A stretch of 40,305 bases of DNA, from the NCBI GenBank assembly GCA_031428635.1, contig JANPPS010000296.1, positions 1 through 40,305 of the forward strand. The letters run 5' to 3'. The stretch comes from JANPPS01 sp031428635. GTDB lineage: Bacteria; Pseudomonadota; Alphaproteobacteria; Acetobacterales; Acetobacteraceae. The notes under the pieces are model-generated. The model was not told the DNA's origin and made no database searches. It worked only from the letters and a program-made list of their open reading frames with translations. Positions 17,186 to 25,393 of the stretch are shown piece after piece. Within the stretch, counting starts at the first letter, position 1, and each line of letters starts with the position of its first letter. The translations under genes and the position numbers were made by a program.

Positions 17186-18576
17186 GGTCGACGCTCCGGC
17201 AGGATGGTGGCAGGTCCGCGCAGCTTCACATCATAGACGCGAAAAGTCTCGGCCACGATGCCGTCCTGCGCCCGCACGAGGTCGGCAAGCGGATCGACGT
17301 CGACCCAGTAGGCGGGGTCCGGTGGCTCGCTCCGTCGTGTACTGAGAATCAGCACGCCCGTGCCGATGTCCGGATCGGCCCGGGGTAGGTCGAACAGCGC
17401 CCATCGCGGCCCGACCGCCAGCACGCGAGTACCCGGGGCATGCCACGCCAATAATGCAGCGAGGCCGTAATTCTCGGCGGCGACGTATCGGCCGGCCCCG
17501 AGTCCGGCCGCACTCGCCACCAACCGATCCCAGCCGCCCAACCGGACGAGCAGCGGACTATACGCCCGCGGCAGCCGGAGCGGCGCGGCCGTGGCCTGCA
17601 CCAGCACCAGCAAGCCAATCGTCAGGCCCAGCGCGGCGGCCCCACGCCACCGCCAGCCCAGCGCCGCTGCCGCCAGCGCCGCGCCGGGATAGACCACCGC
17701 CGGCCAATTCGCCTGTACCCGGTCGCCCACCGCGTGTTGCACAAATACCAGCAGCGCCGGAATCGTCATGGCCGCGATCAGCGTCCAGGCCGGGTCCCGT
17801 AAACGGGCGCGCCGGACAGCCATCACCAGCCCGGCGCCGAACAGCACCGCAACCCAGGGCGTCGCGAGCGCCACCTGCCCTGCCACCAACTCGCCCAAAT
17901 GGGTTAGGGCTTGGGCCGGCATCCAGTCGCCCGTACGCCCGCCCTGCTTTACGAAACTGACCCAGTCATGCGCCGCGTTCCATGCGGCCACCGGGGCGAA
18001 TAGCAGACCGGCGATCGCACCCCCGGCCCAGAGCTGCCAGCGCAAGAATTGCTCCCGCGCACATAGTATCAGCCACAAAACGATACCGACGCCCAGGAAT
18101 GCCGCCGTGTATTTGCTGTCCAGCGCCAGCCCGGATGCGACGCCGACAGCCAGCCACCAGCTCGGGTTCCGGCACACCCGCACCAACGCGGCCAGGGTTG
18201 CAGTCCAAAATAAAATTGCCGGTGTATCGGGCGTCATCGTCACTGCGCCTACGCCCAGCATCAGCGTCGCGTTCATCAGCACCCCGGCCACTAGGCCGAC
18301 CCGGCGTCCCGGAAACAGCGCGTCACCCGTCGCAACCAACAGCAGCGTTCCGGCCGCCGTGGCCAGGGGTGCTAGCAGCCGCACACCTAACTCTGTCTCA
18401 CCAACGATTGCCGTACCGAGCCGTATCCACAGTGCCACCATCGGCGGATGATCAAGATATCCAGGCGCAAGTGCCCGCGACCACACCCAGTAATACGCCT
18501 CATCCGCCGAGATCGGCATCGCCGCTGCCGCCACCAACCGCACCCCGGTCAGCAGCGCCAACGCCCATAACCACAC
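17182..18576 (-). CDS. GT39-family membrane glycosyltransferase (ArnT/PMT-like)
   Basis: A 464-residue integral membrane protein with about ten predicted helices and a first periplasmic loop carrying the acidic motif ISADEAYYWVWSR near residue 23, then DHPPMVALWIRLG. This is the signature of the GT39/dolichyl-phosphate-mannose mannosyltransferase group, which moves a sugar from a polyprenyl-phosphate donor to lipid A, protein or another lipid in the periplasm. The donor and acceptor are unknown. The start is a GTG at 18576 that shares one base with the Lrp gene stop (TAGTG), and the stop overlaps the dehydratase start. Confidence 0.85.
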   Translation of the reverse strand: MWLWALALLTGVRLVAAAAMPISADEAYYWVWSRALAPGYLDHPPMVALWIRLGTAIVGETELGVRLLAPLATAAGTLLLVATGDALFPGRRVGLVAGVLMNATLMLGVGAVTMTPDTPAILFWTATLAALVRVCRNPSWWLAVGVASGLALDSKYTAAFLGVGIVLWLILCAREQFLRWQLWAGGAIAGLLFAPVAAWNAAHDWVSFVKQGGRTGDWMPAQALTHLGELVAGQVALATPWVAVLFGAGLVMAVRRARLRDPAWTLIAAMTIPALLVFVQHAVGDRVQANWPAVVYPGAALAAAALGWRWRGAAALGLTIGLLVLVQATAAPLRLPRAYSPLLVRLGGWDRLVASAAGLGAGRYVAAENYGLAALLAWHAPGTRVLAVGPRWALFDLPRADPDIGTGVLILSTRRSEPPDPAYWVDVDPLADLVRAQDGIVAETFRVYDVKLRGPATILPERRP

Positions 18577-19046
18577 TACAGCGGCACCCCGGCGAGGCTG
18601 AGGCTGGTGCGAATCGTTTGCAGCGTCTGCACCCGGCTGACGGACGGCGCACCGGTCAGCAGCTGGGTCAGCCGGTTCTCATCGGCCGTATCGCGGGCAA
18701 CCAGCCGCAGCAGGAAGTCGCCGCCGCCGCGGATCATGTGACACTCCCGTACCTCCGGCCATTGGGCGACGGTGCGCTCGAACGCACTAAGCACTGCCTC
18801 CTTTTGGCTCTCGAGGCCGACGACGGCGAAGAACACGATCTCCCACCCTAGCTGCGCGGGATCGATGTCGGCGTGATAGCCGCGGATGATGCCCGCCTCC
18901 TCCAGCCGGCGCACGCGGCGCAGGCACGGGGGGGCGGTGATATCCGCCCGGCGCGCGATCTCCACATTCGTCATGCGGCCGTCCTGCTGCAATTCGAGCA
19001 GGATTCTTCGGTCGACCTGATCCAGGCCCGGCAGATCTTCCTTCAT
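18576..19046 (-). CDS. Lrp/AsnC family transcriptional regulator
   Basis: A 156-residue regulator with an N-terminal winged helix-turn-helix (LDQVDRRILLELQQDGRMTN and VEIARRADITAPPCLRRVRRL, residues 8-52) and a C-terminal RAM/AsnC ligand domain with GYHADIDPAQLGWEI and IRGGGDFLLRLVARD. Lrp-type proteins sense amino acids as octamers. It is the first gene of the operon running through the GT39 gene and the threonine dehydratase-like gene, so control of amino acid breakdown is plausible. It is divergent from trxB across an 89-base gap. Confidence 0.92.
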   Translation of the reverse strand: MKEDLPGLDQVDRRILLELQQDGRMTNVEIARRADITAPPCLRRVRRLEEAGIIRGYHADIDPAQLGWEIVFFAVVGLESQKEAVLSAFERTVAQWPEVRECHMIRGGGDFLLRLVARDTADENRLTQLLTGAPSVSRVQTLQTIRTSLSLAGVPL

Positions 19047-19082
19047 CGAGTCAATTTCATTGTGGCGTTGCTTCCCTGCGCA

Positions 19083-19088
19083 ATTATA
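19083..19088 (-). promoter_or_regulatory. Possible -10 box for the Lrp/AsnC gene
   Basis: On the minus strand TATAAT, a perfect -10 hexamer, lies 37 bases before the regulator ATG in an otherwise GC-rich background. No convincing -35 was found at 16-18 bases. The same AT-rich island reads TATATT on the plus strand and could serve trxB. Confidence 0.35.
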
Positions 19089-19100
19089 TTACGCGGTACC

Positions 19101-19117
19101 GGCTTGGGAACCAAGCC
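19101..19117 (+). repeat. 7-bp inverted repeat in the trxB leader
   Basis: GGCTTGG, loop GAA, CCAAGCC forms a perfect short hairpin about 20 bases before the trxB ATG and just ahead of its AAAGGATG ribosome binding site. It could be an operator for a dimeric regulator or a leader hairpin that affects translation. Confidence 0.4.
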
Positions 19118-19135
19118 TCGCCAAAGGATGATTTC

Positions 19136-20116
19136 ATGCAGACGATCGCAACACGGGTGCTCATCATCGGCGCCGGTCCCGCCGGGTACACGGCTGCTAT
19201 TTACGCGGCCCGGGGCGGGCAGGATCCGGTGTTGGTAGCGGGCCTACAACCCGGCGGCCAGTTGATGATCACCACAGACGTCGAGAATTATCCGGGGTTT
19301 GAGCACGCGATCCAGGGTCCGTGGCTGATGGAACAAATGTCGAAGCAGGCCGAGCACGTCGGCACCCGCATCCTGAACGATATCATCATGGAGGTCGATT
19401 TCAGCCAGCGCCCGTTCCGCTGCGTGGGCGATAGCGGCGACGTGTACCTGGCCGATAGCGTGATCATCGCGACCGGAGCACAGGCCCGCTGGCTGGGCCT
19501 GCCGTCCGAACAGCGGTTGCAGGGGGCCGGTGTGTCGGCCTGCGCGACCTGCGACGGGTTCTTTTATCGCGGTAAGACGGTAGCCGTCATCGGCGGCGGT
19601 AATACGGCGGTGGAGGAGGCCCTGCACCTTACCCACCACGCCGACCGGGTCACGCTGATCCACCGCCGTGACTCGTTGCGGGCTGAGAAAATCTTGCAAC
19701 GGCGCCTGTTCGAGCATCCAAAGGTCACTGTCCTATGGGACCACGCGGTGGAGGAGATACTCGGCGGCGGCCAGCCAGAGATCGTGCGCGCGCTCCGACT
19801 GCGTCATACACGCACCGGCGTCGAGCAGGAGCTACCCGTCGACGGCGTGTTCATCGCGATCGGCCACACCCCCAACACCGCCGTGTTCCGCGGTCAGATC
19901 GAACTCGACTCGGAGGGGTACGTGCTGACAACGCCGGGCCTCACCCAGACCAGCGTGCCCGGAGTGTTTGCAGCCGGTGACGTGCAGGACAAGCTGTGGC
20001 GGCAGGCGATCACCGCGGCCGGTACGGGGTGTATCGCGGCACTAGAGGCGGATCGGTTTTTGACGTTGTCGGTGGAACCTGCCGCTCAGGTGACGGAGCA
20101 ACTAGCGGCGGAATGA
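19136..20116 (+). CDS. trxB: Thioredoxin-disulfide reductase
   Basis: TrxB transfers electrons from NADPH through FAD to thioredoxin. The 326-residue protein has the FAD motif IIGAGPAGYTAAIYAARGG, the redox-active CATC at residues 136-139, the NADPH-binding GGGNTAVEEA, the HRRDSLRAEKI segment and the C-terminal FAD contact GVFAAGDVQDKLWRQ. Length and motifs are those of low-molecular-weight bacterial TrxB. AAAGGATG precedes the ATG. The next gene downstream, 40 bases away, is a LysR regulator, a gene order known from other Alphaproteobacteria. Confidence 0.96.
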   Translation: MQTIATRVLIIGAGPAGYTAAIYAARGGQDPVLVAGLQPGGQLMITTDVENYPGFEHAIQGPWLMEQMSKQAEHVGTRILNDIIMEVDFSQRPFRCVGDSGDVYLADSVIIATGAQARWLGLPSEQRLQGAGVSACATCDGFFYRGKTVAVIGGGNTAVEEALHLTHHADRVTLIHRRDSLRAEKILQRRLFEHPKVTVLWDHAVEEILGGGQPEIVRALRLRHTRTGVEQELPVDGVFIAIGHTPNTAVFRGQIELDSEGYVLTTPGLTQTSVPGVFAAGDVQDKLWRQAITAAGTGCIAALEADRFLTLSVEPAAQVTEQLAAE

Positions 20117-20156
20117 ACCCCGGCCTAGGCTGGCGTGGCAATTAGGGTAGGACGGC

Positions 20157-21041
20157 ATGGACTGGGATAAGCTGCGCGTATTTCACGCTGTCGCCGACGC
20201 GGGTAGTTTCACCCATGCCGGCGAAAGCCTTAACCTCAGCCAATCCGCCGTCAGCCGCCAGATCTCGGCGCTGGAGGAAGCGCTGCAGGTCCCGCTGTTC
20301 CATCGCCACGCCCGAGGCCTGATACTGACGGAGCAGGGCGAAAGCCTGAACCGCACTGTCCGGGAAGTATTCGCCAAGCTCGCGATGACCGAGGCATTGC
20401 TGACGGAAAGCAAGGAAAAGCCGGCCGGGCGGATCAAGGTCACGACCACCGTCGGCTTCGGCAGTAGTTGGCTGGCCCCGAGGTTGGAGGGGTTCCTTCG
20501 CATGTATCCCGACGTCACGATGACGCTGCTGCTGGATGATAACGACCTCGATCTGGCGATGCGGGAGGCCGACGTCGCCATCCGCATGCACCCGCCACGG
20601 CAGCCCGATCTGGTGCAGCGTCATTTAATGTCGATCCGCTGGGTGGTGGTGGCGCATCCCGACTACCTGGCCCGCGCCGGCACGCCAGAGCGGGCAGAGG
20701 CGTTGGACGACCATAAACTGATCCTGTTCGGCGATTACCGGCCCCCCGTGGCGGATATTAATTGGCTGGCGCAGGCCGGGCGTCGCGCTGGGTCGTCGCG
20801 ACGGGCGCTGCTGGAGGTAAACAGCCTGACGGCCATGGCGGGTGCCATTCGGTCGGGCCTGGGTATCGGTGTGCTGCCGGACTGGATGGGCGATGAGCTA
20901 AACGGTCTGGTGCGGCTGCTACCGGATCTGAAAGCCCCAACGGTCGACGTATTTTTCGTCTATCCGGAGGAGCTTCGTAACTCGAAGCGCGTCATGGTTT
21001 TCCGCGATTTCCTCTTGGCCCGTTTGCAGGAGCTTGCGTAG
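20157..21041 (+). CDS. LysR-type regulator downstream of trxB
   Basis: A 294-residue LysR family regulator. The N-terminal winged helix (residues 1-62) includes AVADAGSFTHAGESLNLSQS and AVSRQISALEEALQ; the effector domain follows from about residue 90 (GRIKVTTTVGFGSSWLAPRL). Regulators of this subgroup beside trxB include LsrB/VtlR of rhizobia and Brucella, which act in oxidative stress and envelope control. Unlike cysteine-based redox sensors, this protein has no cysteine at all. It is followed without a gap by DUF1330 and the hydrolase, so it may control its own operon. Confidence 0.88.
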   Translation: MDWDKLRVFHAVADAGSFTHAGESLNLSQSAVSRQISALEEALQVPLFHRHARGLILTEQGESLNRTVREVFAKLAMTEALLTESKEKPAGRIKVTTTVGFGSSWLAPRLEGFLRMYPDVTMTLLLDDNDLDLAMREADVAIRMHPPRQPDLVQRHLMSIRWVVVAHPDYLARAGTPERAEALDDHKLILFGDYRPPVADINWLAQAGRRAGSSRRALLEVNSLTAMAGAIRSGLGIGVLPDWMGDELNGLVRLLPDLKAPTVDVFFVYPEELRNSKRVMVFRDFLLARLQELA

Positions 21042-21329
21042 ATGGCGGCCTACATCATCGCCCATATCGCCGTGCATGAACCGGCGCTGTTTGAGCAGTA
21101 CCGGGTCGGTGTATTGCCGGTCCTGGAGAAGTTCGGGGGGCGCTATCTGGCGCGGGGTGGCGCGGTCACAGTGCTGGAGGGGCCGCTACCCGACCGTCGC
21201 CTGGTGGTGATCGAGTTTCCCGATCGCGCCGCGGCGGAGGCGTTCCACGCCAGCCCTGCCTACCAGCCGCTGCTGGCGATGCGTATGGCGGCGGCCACGT
21301 CCACGCTGGTGATCGTCGACGGCGTGTAA
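21042..21329 (+). CDS. DUF1330 family protein
   Basis: A 95-residue protein with a dimeric ferredoxin-like alpha/beta barrel fold, recognised as DUF1330 from the N-terminal YIIAHIAVHEPALFEQYR, the central GGRYLARGG, and VVIEFPDRAAAEAFHASPAY followed by YQPL. The biochemical role of the family is not settled; members sit near dehalogenases and monooxygenases and resemble EthD/YciI-type proteins. The ATG follows the LysR TAG directly, and its TAA overlaps the hydrolase start as TAATG, so all three genes are coupled. Confidence 0.87.
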   Translation: MAAYIIAHIAVHEPALFEQYRVGVLPVLEKFGGRYLARGGAVTVLEGPLPDRRLVVIEFPDRAAAEAFHASPAYQPLLAMRMAAATSTLVIVDGV

Positions 21330-22213
21330 TGGATTTCTTCACGGACTTTACCCTGACCCACGTGCCGGTCGCGGACGGGACGCTGCGGGTACGTATGGCC
21401 GGCTCCGGACCGCCGCTGCTGCTGCTGCACGGCAACCCGCAGACGCATGCCATGTGGCACGCGGTGGCACCGACGCTGGCACAGACCCACACCGTCATTT
21501 GCCCGGACTTGCGCGGCTATGGTGGCTCGTTCAAGCCAGCACCGACCACCGATCACGCGCCGTATGCCAAGGCGACGATGGCACGCGACATGACGGAGTT
21601 GATGACGGCGCTGGGGCACGACATTTTCGGCGTGGTGGCACATGACCGCGGTGCCCGGGTCGCACACCGGCTGGCGCTGGATAACCCCGGCCGGGTCACG
21701 CGGCTGGCAGTGATGGATATCGTGCCGACCATCGAGCATTTCGAACGAACCGACATGTCGTTCGCGCTCGGTTACTACCACTGGTTCTGGTTCGCGCAGC
21801 CGCACCCGTTTCCAGAAGAGCTGATCAACGCCGCCCCCGCCACGTGGTTTCACGCCCACACGGCGCGGGAATCGAAGGAGCCGGGCTTCTTCCGGGCCGA
21901 AGCGCTGGCCGACTACCTGGCTGCTGCCCACGACCCGGCCGCCATCGCCGGGATGTGCGAGGATTATCGGGCGGCCGCCACGATCGACCTGGTACATGAC
22001 CGAATCGCGCGGTCAGCAGGGGTACGGGTGGCATGCCCAATGCTGGTATTGTGGGGAGCGAAGGGGCGGATTGGCAGATGGTATGATCCCTTGGCCCTGT
22101 GGGGGGAGTATTGCTCGGGCAAGGTGACAGGCGGTGCGGTTGCTGCGGGGCATTATGTGGCGGAGGAGGCGCCGGGCGAGGTGCTAGGGTGGCTGAGGCA
22201 GATTACCGGCTGA
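21329..22213 (+). CDS. Alpha/beta hydrolase, fluoroacetate dehalogenase-like
   Basis: A 294-residue alpha/beta hydrolase. Aligned by eye to the fluoroacetate dehalogenase of Rhodopseudomonas palustris (Asp110, Arg111, Arg114, Asp134, His155, Trp156, Tyr219, His280), every residue has a counterpart: Asp106, Arg107 and Arg110 in HDRGAR, Asp130 in MDIVPT, His151 and Trp152 in YYHWFWF, Tyr213 in CEDYRAA, His275 in AGHYVAEE. These are the nucleophile, the carboxylate-binding arginines and the halide pocket. The protein is thus expected to hydrolyse a 2-haloacid such as haloacetate; the exact halogen is not predictable. Epoxide hydrolase is a less likely alternative. Confidence 0.85.
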   Translation: MDFFTDFTLTHVPVADGTLRVRMAGSGPPLLLLHGNPQTHAMWHAVAPTLAQTHTVICPDLRGYGGSFKPAPTTDHAPYAKATMARDMTELMTALGHDIFGVVAHDRGARVAHRLALDNPGRVTRLAVMDIVPTIEHFERTDMSFALGYYHWFWFAQPHPFPEELINAAPATWFHAHTARESKEPGFFRAEALADYLAAAHDPAAIAGMCEDYRAAATIDLVHDRIARSAGVRVACPMLVLWGAKGRIGRWYDPLALWGEYCSGKVTGGAVAAGHYVAEEAPGEVLGWLRQITG

Positions 22214-22287
22214 CGTTAACGAGCAGGGATCTCAGAGTTCGTCTCGAATCGTTTTATCAACGTGTTAGCTTTCGTTGCATTATGGCA

Positions 22288-22327
22288 GCGGCGGTCGCGT
22301 GGCGTAACGCCGCCGCATAGTTTTCTT
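22288..22327. terminator. Bidirectional terminator between hydrolase and tlyA
   Basis: GCGGCGG at 22288-22294 pairs with CCGCCGC at 22310-22316 across a 15-base loop that itself contains GGCG-TAA-CGCC. The tract TAGTTTTCTT follows on the plus strand. It lies between the two convergent genes and fits an intrinsic terminator for the plus-strand operon. Confidence 0.6.
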
Positions 22328-23075
22328 ACCTATCGAACGCGGCCCCAATCAAAAACTCCCGGTTCCCCTCCGGCCCCGTAATCGGACTCTCCACCACCCC
22401 CAACACCGCCCACCCGGGCAGCGCGCTCCACCACGCCACAATCCGCTCGCACACCGCCGCATGTACGGCCGGGTCACGAACGACGCCCTTCGCCCCCACC
22501 TGCCCCGGCCCAGCCTCGAATTGCGGCTTGATCAACGCCACCGCCCATGCCCCAGGCGCGCATAATGCCAACGGCGCCGGCAGTAGCGTTTGCAGCCCAA
22601 TGAAACTCGCGTCACACACCAATGCCCCGATCGGGTCCGGCACCTCTGCAACCGATAGATGCCGTGCGTTACACCGCTCCCGCACCACCACCCGTGGATC
22701 GCTGCGTATCGACCACGCCAGCTGCCCGTGTCCGACATCGACGGCATGCACGCGCGCCGCCCCCCGCGCCAGCAAAACGCTCGTGAACCCGCCTGTGCTG
22801 GCACCTACGTCCAGACATACCAGCCCAGCCGGGTCGAGCCCGAAATGGGTCAGCGCATGATCCAGCTTCAGCCCGCCGCGGCTAGCCCAAGGGTGGTCCT
22901 GGCCCCGCACCTCCAGCGCCGCGCCGTCTGGCAGCGCATCGCCCGCCTTCGCCACGCGCCGGTCGCCGGTCCACACCTTACCCGCCAGAATTAGGGCTGC
23001 AGCCCGCGCCCGCGACTCCACCAGACCGCGATCGACTAGCAGCTGATCCGCACGGCGTTTCGGGGGCGCCTTCAG
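22326..23075 (-). CDS. TlyA family RNA methyltransferase (S4 + FtsJ-like)
   Basis: TlyA-type enzymes 2'-O-methylate ribosomal RNA and are often annotated as hemolysin A. The S4 RNA-binding part reads KRRADQLLVDRGLVESRARA and continues to GGLKLDHAL; the methyltransferase part has the SAM motif CLDVGASTGGFTSVLLARGA, then VCDASFIGLQ and LIKPQFEAG. The S4 coding pattern extends above the GTG at 23021, which would remove half of that domain. A CTG at 23075 overlapping the ispA stop as CTGA restores it and gives 249 residues; no ATG, GTG or TTG is in a better place. I prefer 23075 but the start is not certain. Confidence 0.85.
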   Translation of the reverse strand: MKAPPKRRADQLLVDRGLVESRARAAALILAGKVWTGDRRVAKAGDALPDGAALEVRGQDHPWASRGGLKLDHALTHFGLDPAGLVCLDVGASTGGFTSVLLARGAARVHAVDVGHGQLAWSIRSDPRVVVRERCNARHLSVAEVPDPIGALVCDASFIGLQTLLPAPLALCAPGAWAVALIKPQFEAGPGQVGAKGVVRDPAVHAAVCERIVAWWSALPGWAVLGVVESPITGPEGNREFLIGAAFDR

Positions 23076-23950
23076 TGTTCCCGCGCCACCACGTACGCGG
23101 CCAGCGCCCGCAGCGGGTCAGCCCCCGCCCCGAATCCGGCCAAATGCGACACTGCCCGCGCCGACAACGCCGCCGCCCGTGCCCGCGCACCGTCCACGCC
23201 CAGCAATGACACGGGGGTCGCCTTGCCCGCTGCCTCATCCTTGCCGGCCGTCTTACCGATCCCGGCCGTCGTGCCGGTCACGTCCAGCACGTCATCCGCA
23301 ATTTGAAACGCCGCGCCCAGATCCGCGCCATAGGCCGCCAGCGCCGCTTGTTGTGCGGGGTCCGCCCCACCCAGTATCGCGCCCGCCTCAACACTGTACT
23401 GGATCAGCCGTCCGGTTTTGAGCGCCTGCAGCCGCATGACCTCGTCCTCGGATAGGCGCATGCCCTCCGTCGCCATGTCCATCATCTGTCCGCCCGCCAT
23501 GCCGGCAGCACCCGACGCCAGGCCTAGCGCCAGCACCAGCGCGCAGCGGGCGGCCGGTTCGGGGTGGGTCTCAGGTTCGGCCAGTACCTCGAACGCGCGG
23601 GCCTGCAGCGCGTCGCCGGCCAGGATCGCCGTCGCCTCATCGAATTGGATATGCGTGCTGGGCTGGCCGCGGCGCACGTCGTCATCGTCCATGGATGGCA
23701 GGTCGTCATGCACCAGCGAGTACGCGTGCAGCATCTCAACCGCCGCCGCCGCCCGCACCGCGCCGGGTACGTTTCCAAACAGCGACGCCGCCTCCATCAC
23801 CAGAAACCCCCGCATCCGCTTACCGCCGCCCAGCGTCGCGTAGCGCATCGCCTCGATCAGCCGCCGCTCATGACCCGGCGGCACCGGCAGCAGCGCATCG
23901 ATCGTCGCCTCGATCACCGCCGCCCGCGCTGCTAACGCATGAACGATCAT
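23072..23950 (-). CDS. ispA: Polyprenyl synthetase (farnesyl/geranyl diphosphate synthase)
   Basis: IspA condenses isopentenyl diphosphate with allylic diphosphates to make C15 (or C20) precursors for quinones and carrier lipids. The 292-residue protein has the first aspartate-rich motif in DDLPSMDDDDVRRGQ near residue 82 and the second in FQIADDVLDVTG near 220, plus GGKRMRGF near 42. The ATG at 23950 overlaps the xseB stop as ATGA; a longer frame to 24037 is shadow. In many Alphaproteobacteria dxs follows ispA before tlyA; here tlyA follows directly. Confidence 0.93.
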   Translation of the reverse strand: MIVHALAARAAVIEATIDALLPVPPGHERRLIEAMRYATLGGGKRMRGFLVMEAASLFGNVPGAVRAAAAVEMLHAYSLVHDDLPSMDDDDVRRGQPSTHIQFDEATAILAGDALQARAFEVLAEPETHPEPAARCALVLALGLASGAAGMAGGQMMDMATEGMRLSEDEVMRLQALKTGRLIQYSVEAGAILGGADPAQQAALAAYGADLGAAFQIADDVLDVTGTTAGIGKTAGKDEAAGKATPVSLLGVDGARARAAALSARAVSHLAGFGAGADPLRALAAYVVAREH

Positions 23951-24177
23951 TCCATCGCCTTCAGTGACACCGACCCGTCTGCGCGCTCGACGATGGCCTG
24001 AACCCGCGCCTCCGCCTGCGCCAGCTTCGCCTCGCAATGCCGCCGCAGCGCGTCGCCGCGTTCGTAACAGGCAATAGCCGTCTCTAGCTGTTGCGACCCA
24101 GCCTCCAACCCACGGACGATCGTTTCCAGCTCGGCCAGCGCCGCCTCAAACGACAGGCTGGCGATATCGTCACTCAT
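23947..24177 (-). CDS. xseB: Exodeoxyribonuclease VII small subunit
   Basis: XseB is the small subunit of exonuclease VII, which degrades single-stranded DNA to short oligonucleotides together with XseA. The 76-residue protein shows the family pattern: SFEAALAELETIVRGLEAG, then LETAIACYERGDALRRHCEA and KLAQAEARVQAI, predicted as two long helices. It overlaps ispA as ATGA, the common arrangement in Proteobacteria. XseA is not in the window. Confidence 0.94.
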   Translation of the reverse strand: MSDDIASLSFEAALAELETIVRGLEAGSQQLETAIACYERGDALRRHCEAKLAQAEARVQAIVERADGSVSLKAME

Positions 24178-24204
24178 TCAAAACCCTCTGTAAAATGCCC
24201 GCGT

Positions 24205-25143
24205 CTATTGCCGCATCAGGCGGCGGACGTGAAGGGCGGCGGACGCGGCCAGTGCATCCGGATCATACCCACCCTCCATGATCGACACGACGCGCCCGCC
24301 ACACACCCGATCGGCGATGGCCAGAAGCTGGTCGGTGATCCAGCCGAAATCCGCCGTGTCCAGCCGTAAATCCGCCAACGGGTCCGCCCGATGCGCGTCG
24401 AAGCCGGCGGAGATTATAATCAGCTCCGGTGCCCACGCCGCCAGATGCGGCAACCCGGTGCGCAGCCACGCCGCGCGAAACTGCGGGCCATCTGTACCGG
24501 GCGGCAGCGGCATGTTGACGACGTTATCCGCGACGCCGGTTTCGGACACAAAGCCGGTGCCCGGATAACACGGGTGTTGGTGGCTGCTGATGTACAGAAA
24601 CTCCGCGTCGTCGGCCGCGATGTCCTGCGTGCCATTTCCGTGGTGTACGTCGAAATCAACCACCGCCACTCGGCGCAGTCCCCACCGCGACCGTGCATGT
24701 AGGGCCGCGATGACGGCACCATTGACGAAGCAAAAGCCCATAGCCCGCTGCCGCTCCGCATGATGGCCGGGCGGGCGTACAGCCGCGAATGCGGTACCGG
24801 CCCAACCCTCCATCACCGCATCGACGGCTGCGATCGCCGCCCCTGCCTGATGGCGGATCGCGTCGATACTACCGGCACTCATCAGCGTGTCGCCGTCGAT
24901 ACGGTGGTAGGTGCCGGGTGCGATGGTACCCATGGCCATCAGCGCGGCCACGTACGCGGCCGGATGCGCCAGCGCCAACTGCGCGTCCGTGGCGGCTGGC
25001 GCTTGCTCCCGCAGCAGCGTCGCGAAACCCTCGTCATCCAAGGCCTGCAGCACGGCGCGTAGCCGGCCTGCGTTTTCCGGATGGTACGGCCCGGTATCGT
25101 GATCCAGGCACGCCACATGGGTGAATAGCGCGGTGGGCTTCAC
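24205..25143 (-). CDS. Histone deacetylase-family protein (acetoin utilisation/APAH-like)
   Basis: A 312-residue zinc hydrolase of the bacterial histone deacetylase-like group, which removes acetyl groups from small amines or protein lysines. The catalytic signatures are RPPGHHAERQRAMGFCFVNG near residue 130, DFDVHHGNGTQD near 173 and GFDAHRADPL near 255, holding the His-Asp pairs and zinc ligands. The natural substrate is unknown. The start is a GTG at 25143 overlapping the TusA-like stop as GTGA, which gives the expected N-terminus KPTALFTHVACLDHDTGPYH. It lies 27 bases before xseB, a conserved order in Alphaproteobacteria. Confidence 0.9.
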   Translation of the reverse strand: MKPTALFTHVACLDHDTGPYHPENAGRLRAVLQALDDEGFATLLREQAPAATDAQLALAHPAAYVAALMAMGTIAPGTYHRIDGDTLMSAGSIDAIRHQAGAAIAAVDAVMEGWAGTAFAAVRPPGHHAERQRAMGFCFVNGAVIAALHARSRWGLRRVAVVDFDVHHGNGTQDIAADDAEFLYISSHQHPCYPGTGFVSETGVADNVVNMPLPPGTDGPQFRAAWLRTGLPHLAAWAPELIIISAGFDAHRADPLADLRLDTADFGWITDQLLAIADRVCGGRVVSIMEGGYDPDALAASAALHVRRLMRQ

Positions 25144-25373
25144 GCCGGGTCCCGCTTGCGGATGGTGAAGCTGAATACGCCTGCTTCCTCCCCCTGCGAC
25201 ACCAGCGCATGGCCGGTCTCGCGGCAAAACGCGGCGAAGTCACCAACCGCCGCCCGGTCGGTCGCCAGCACACGCAACCGCTCGCCAGGCGCCATCCCCC
25301 GCAGCGCACGATTGGCCCGCAACACGGGTAGCGGGCACGACAGGCCTTTCACGTCCAACAGCATTTCGGTCAT
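25140..25373 (-). CDS. TusA/SirA-family sulfur carrier protein
   Basis: A 77-residue TusA-like protein. The conserved persulfide site is in LSCPLPVLRANRAL at residues 11-24, with the cysteine at 13 followed by the required proline. The rest fits the two-layer alpha/beta fold (GERLRVLATDRAAVGDFAAF and FCRETGH). TusA relays sulfur for tRNA thiolation or sulfur oxidation; which applies here is not clear. The stop overlaps the deacetylase GTG. It starts 20 bases after the transporter gene. Confidence 0.9.
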   Translation of the reverse strand: MTEMLLDVKGLSCPLPVLRANRALRGMAPGERLRVLATDRAAVGDFAAFCRETGHALVSQGEEAGVFSFTIRKRDPA

Positions 25374-25393
25374 GGCTTCACTATCCCCGTCCG

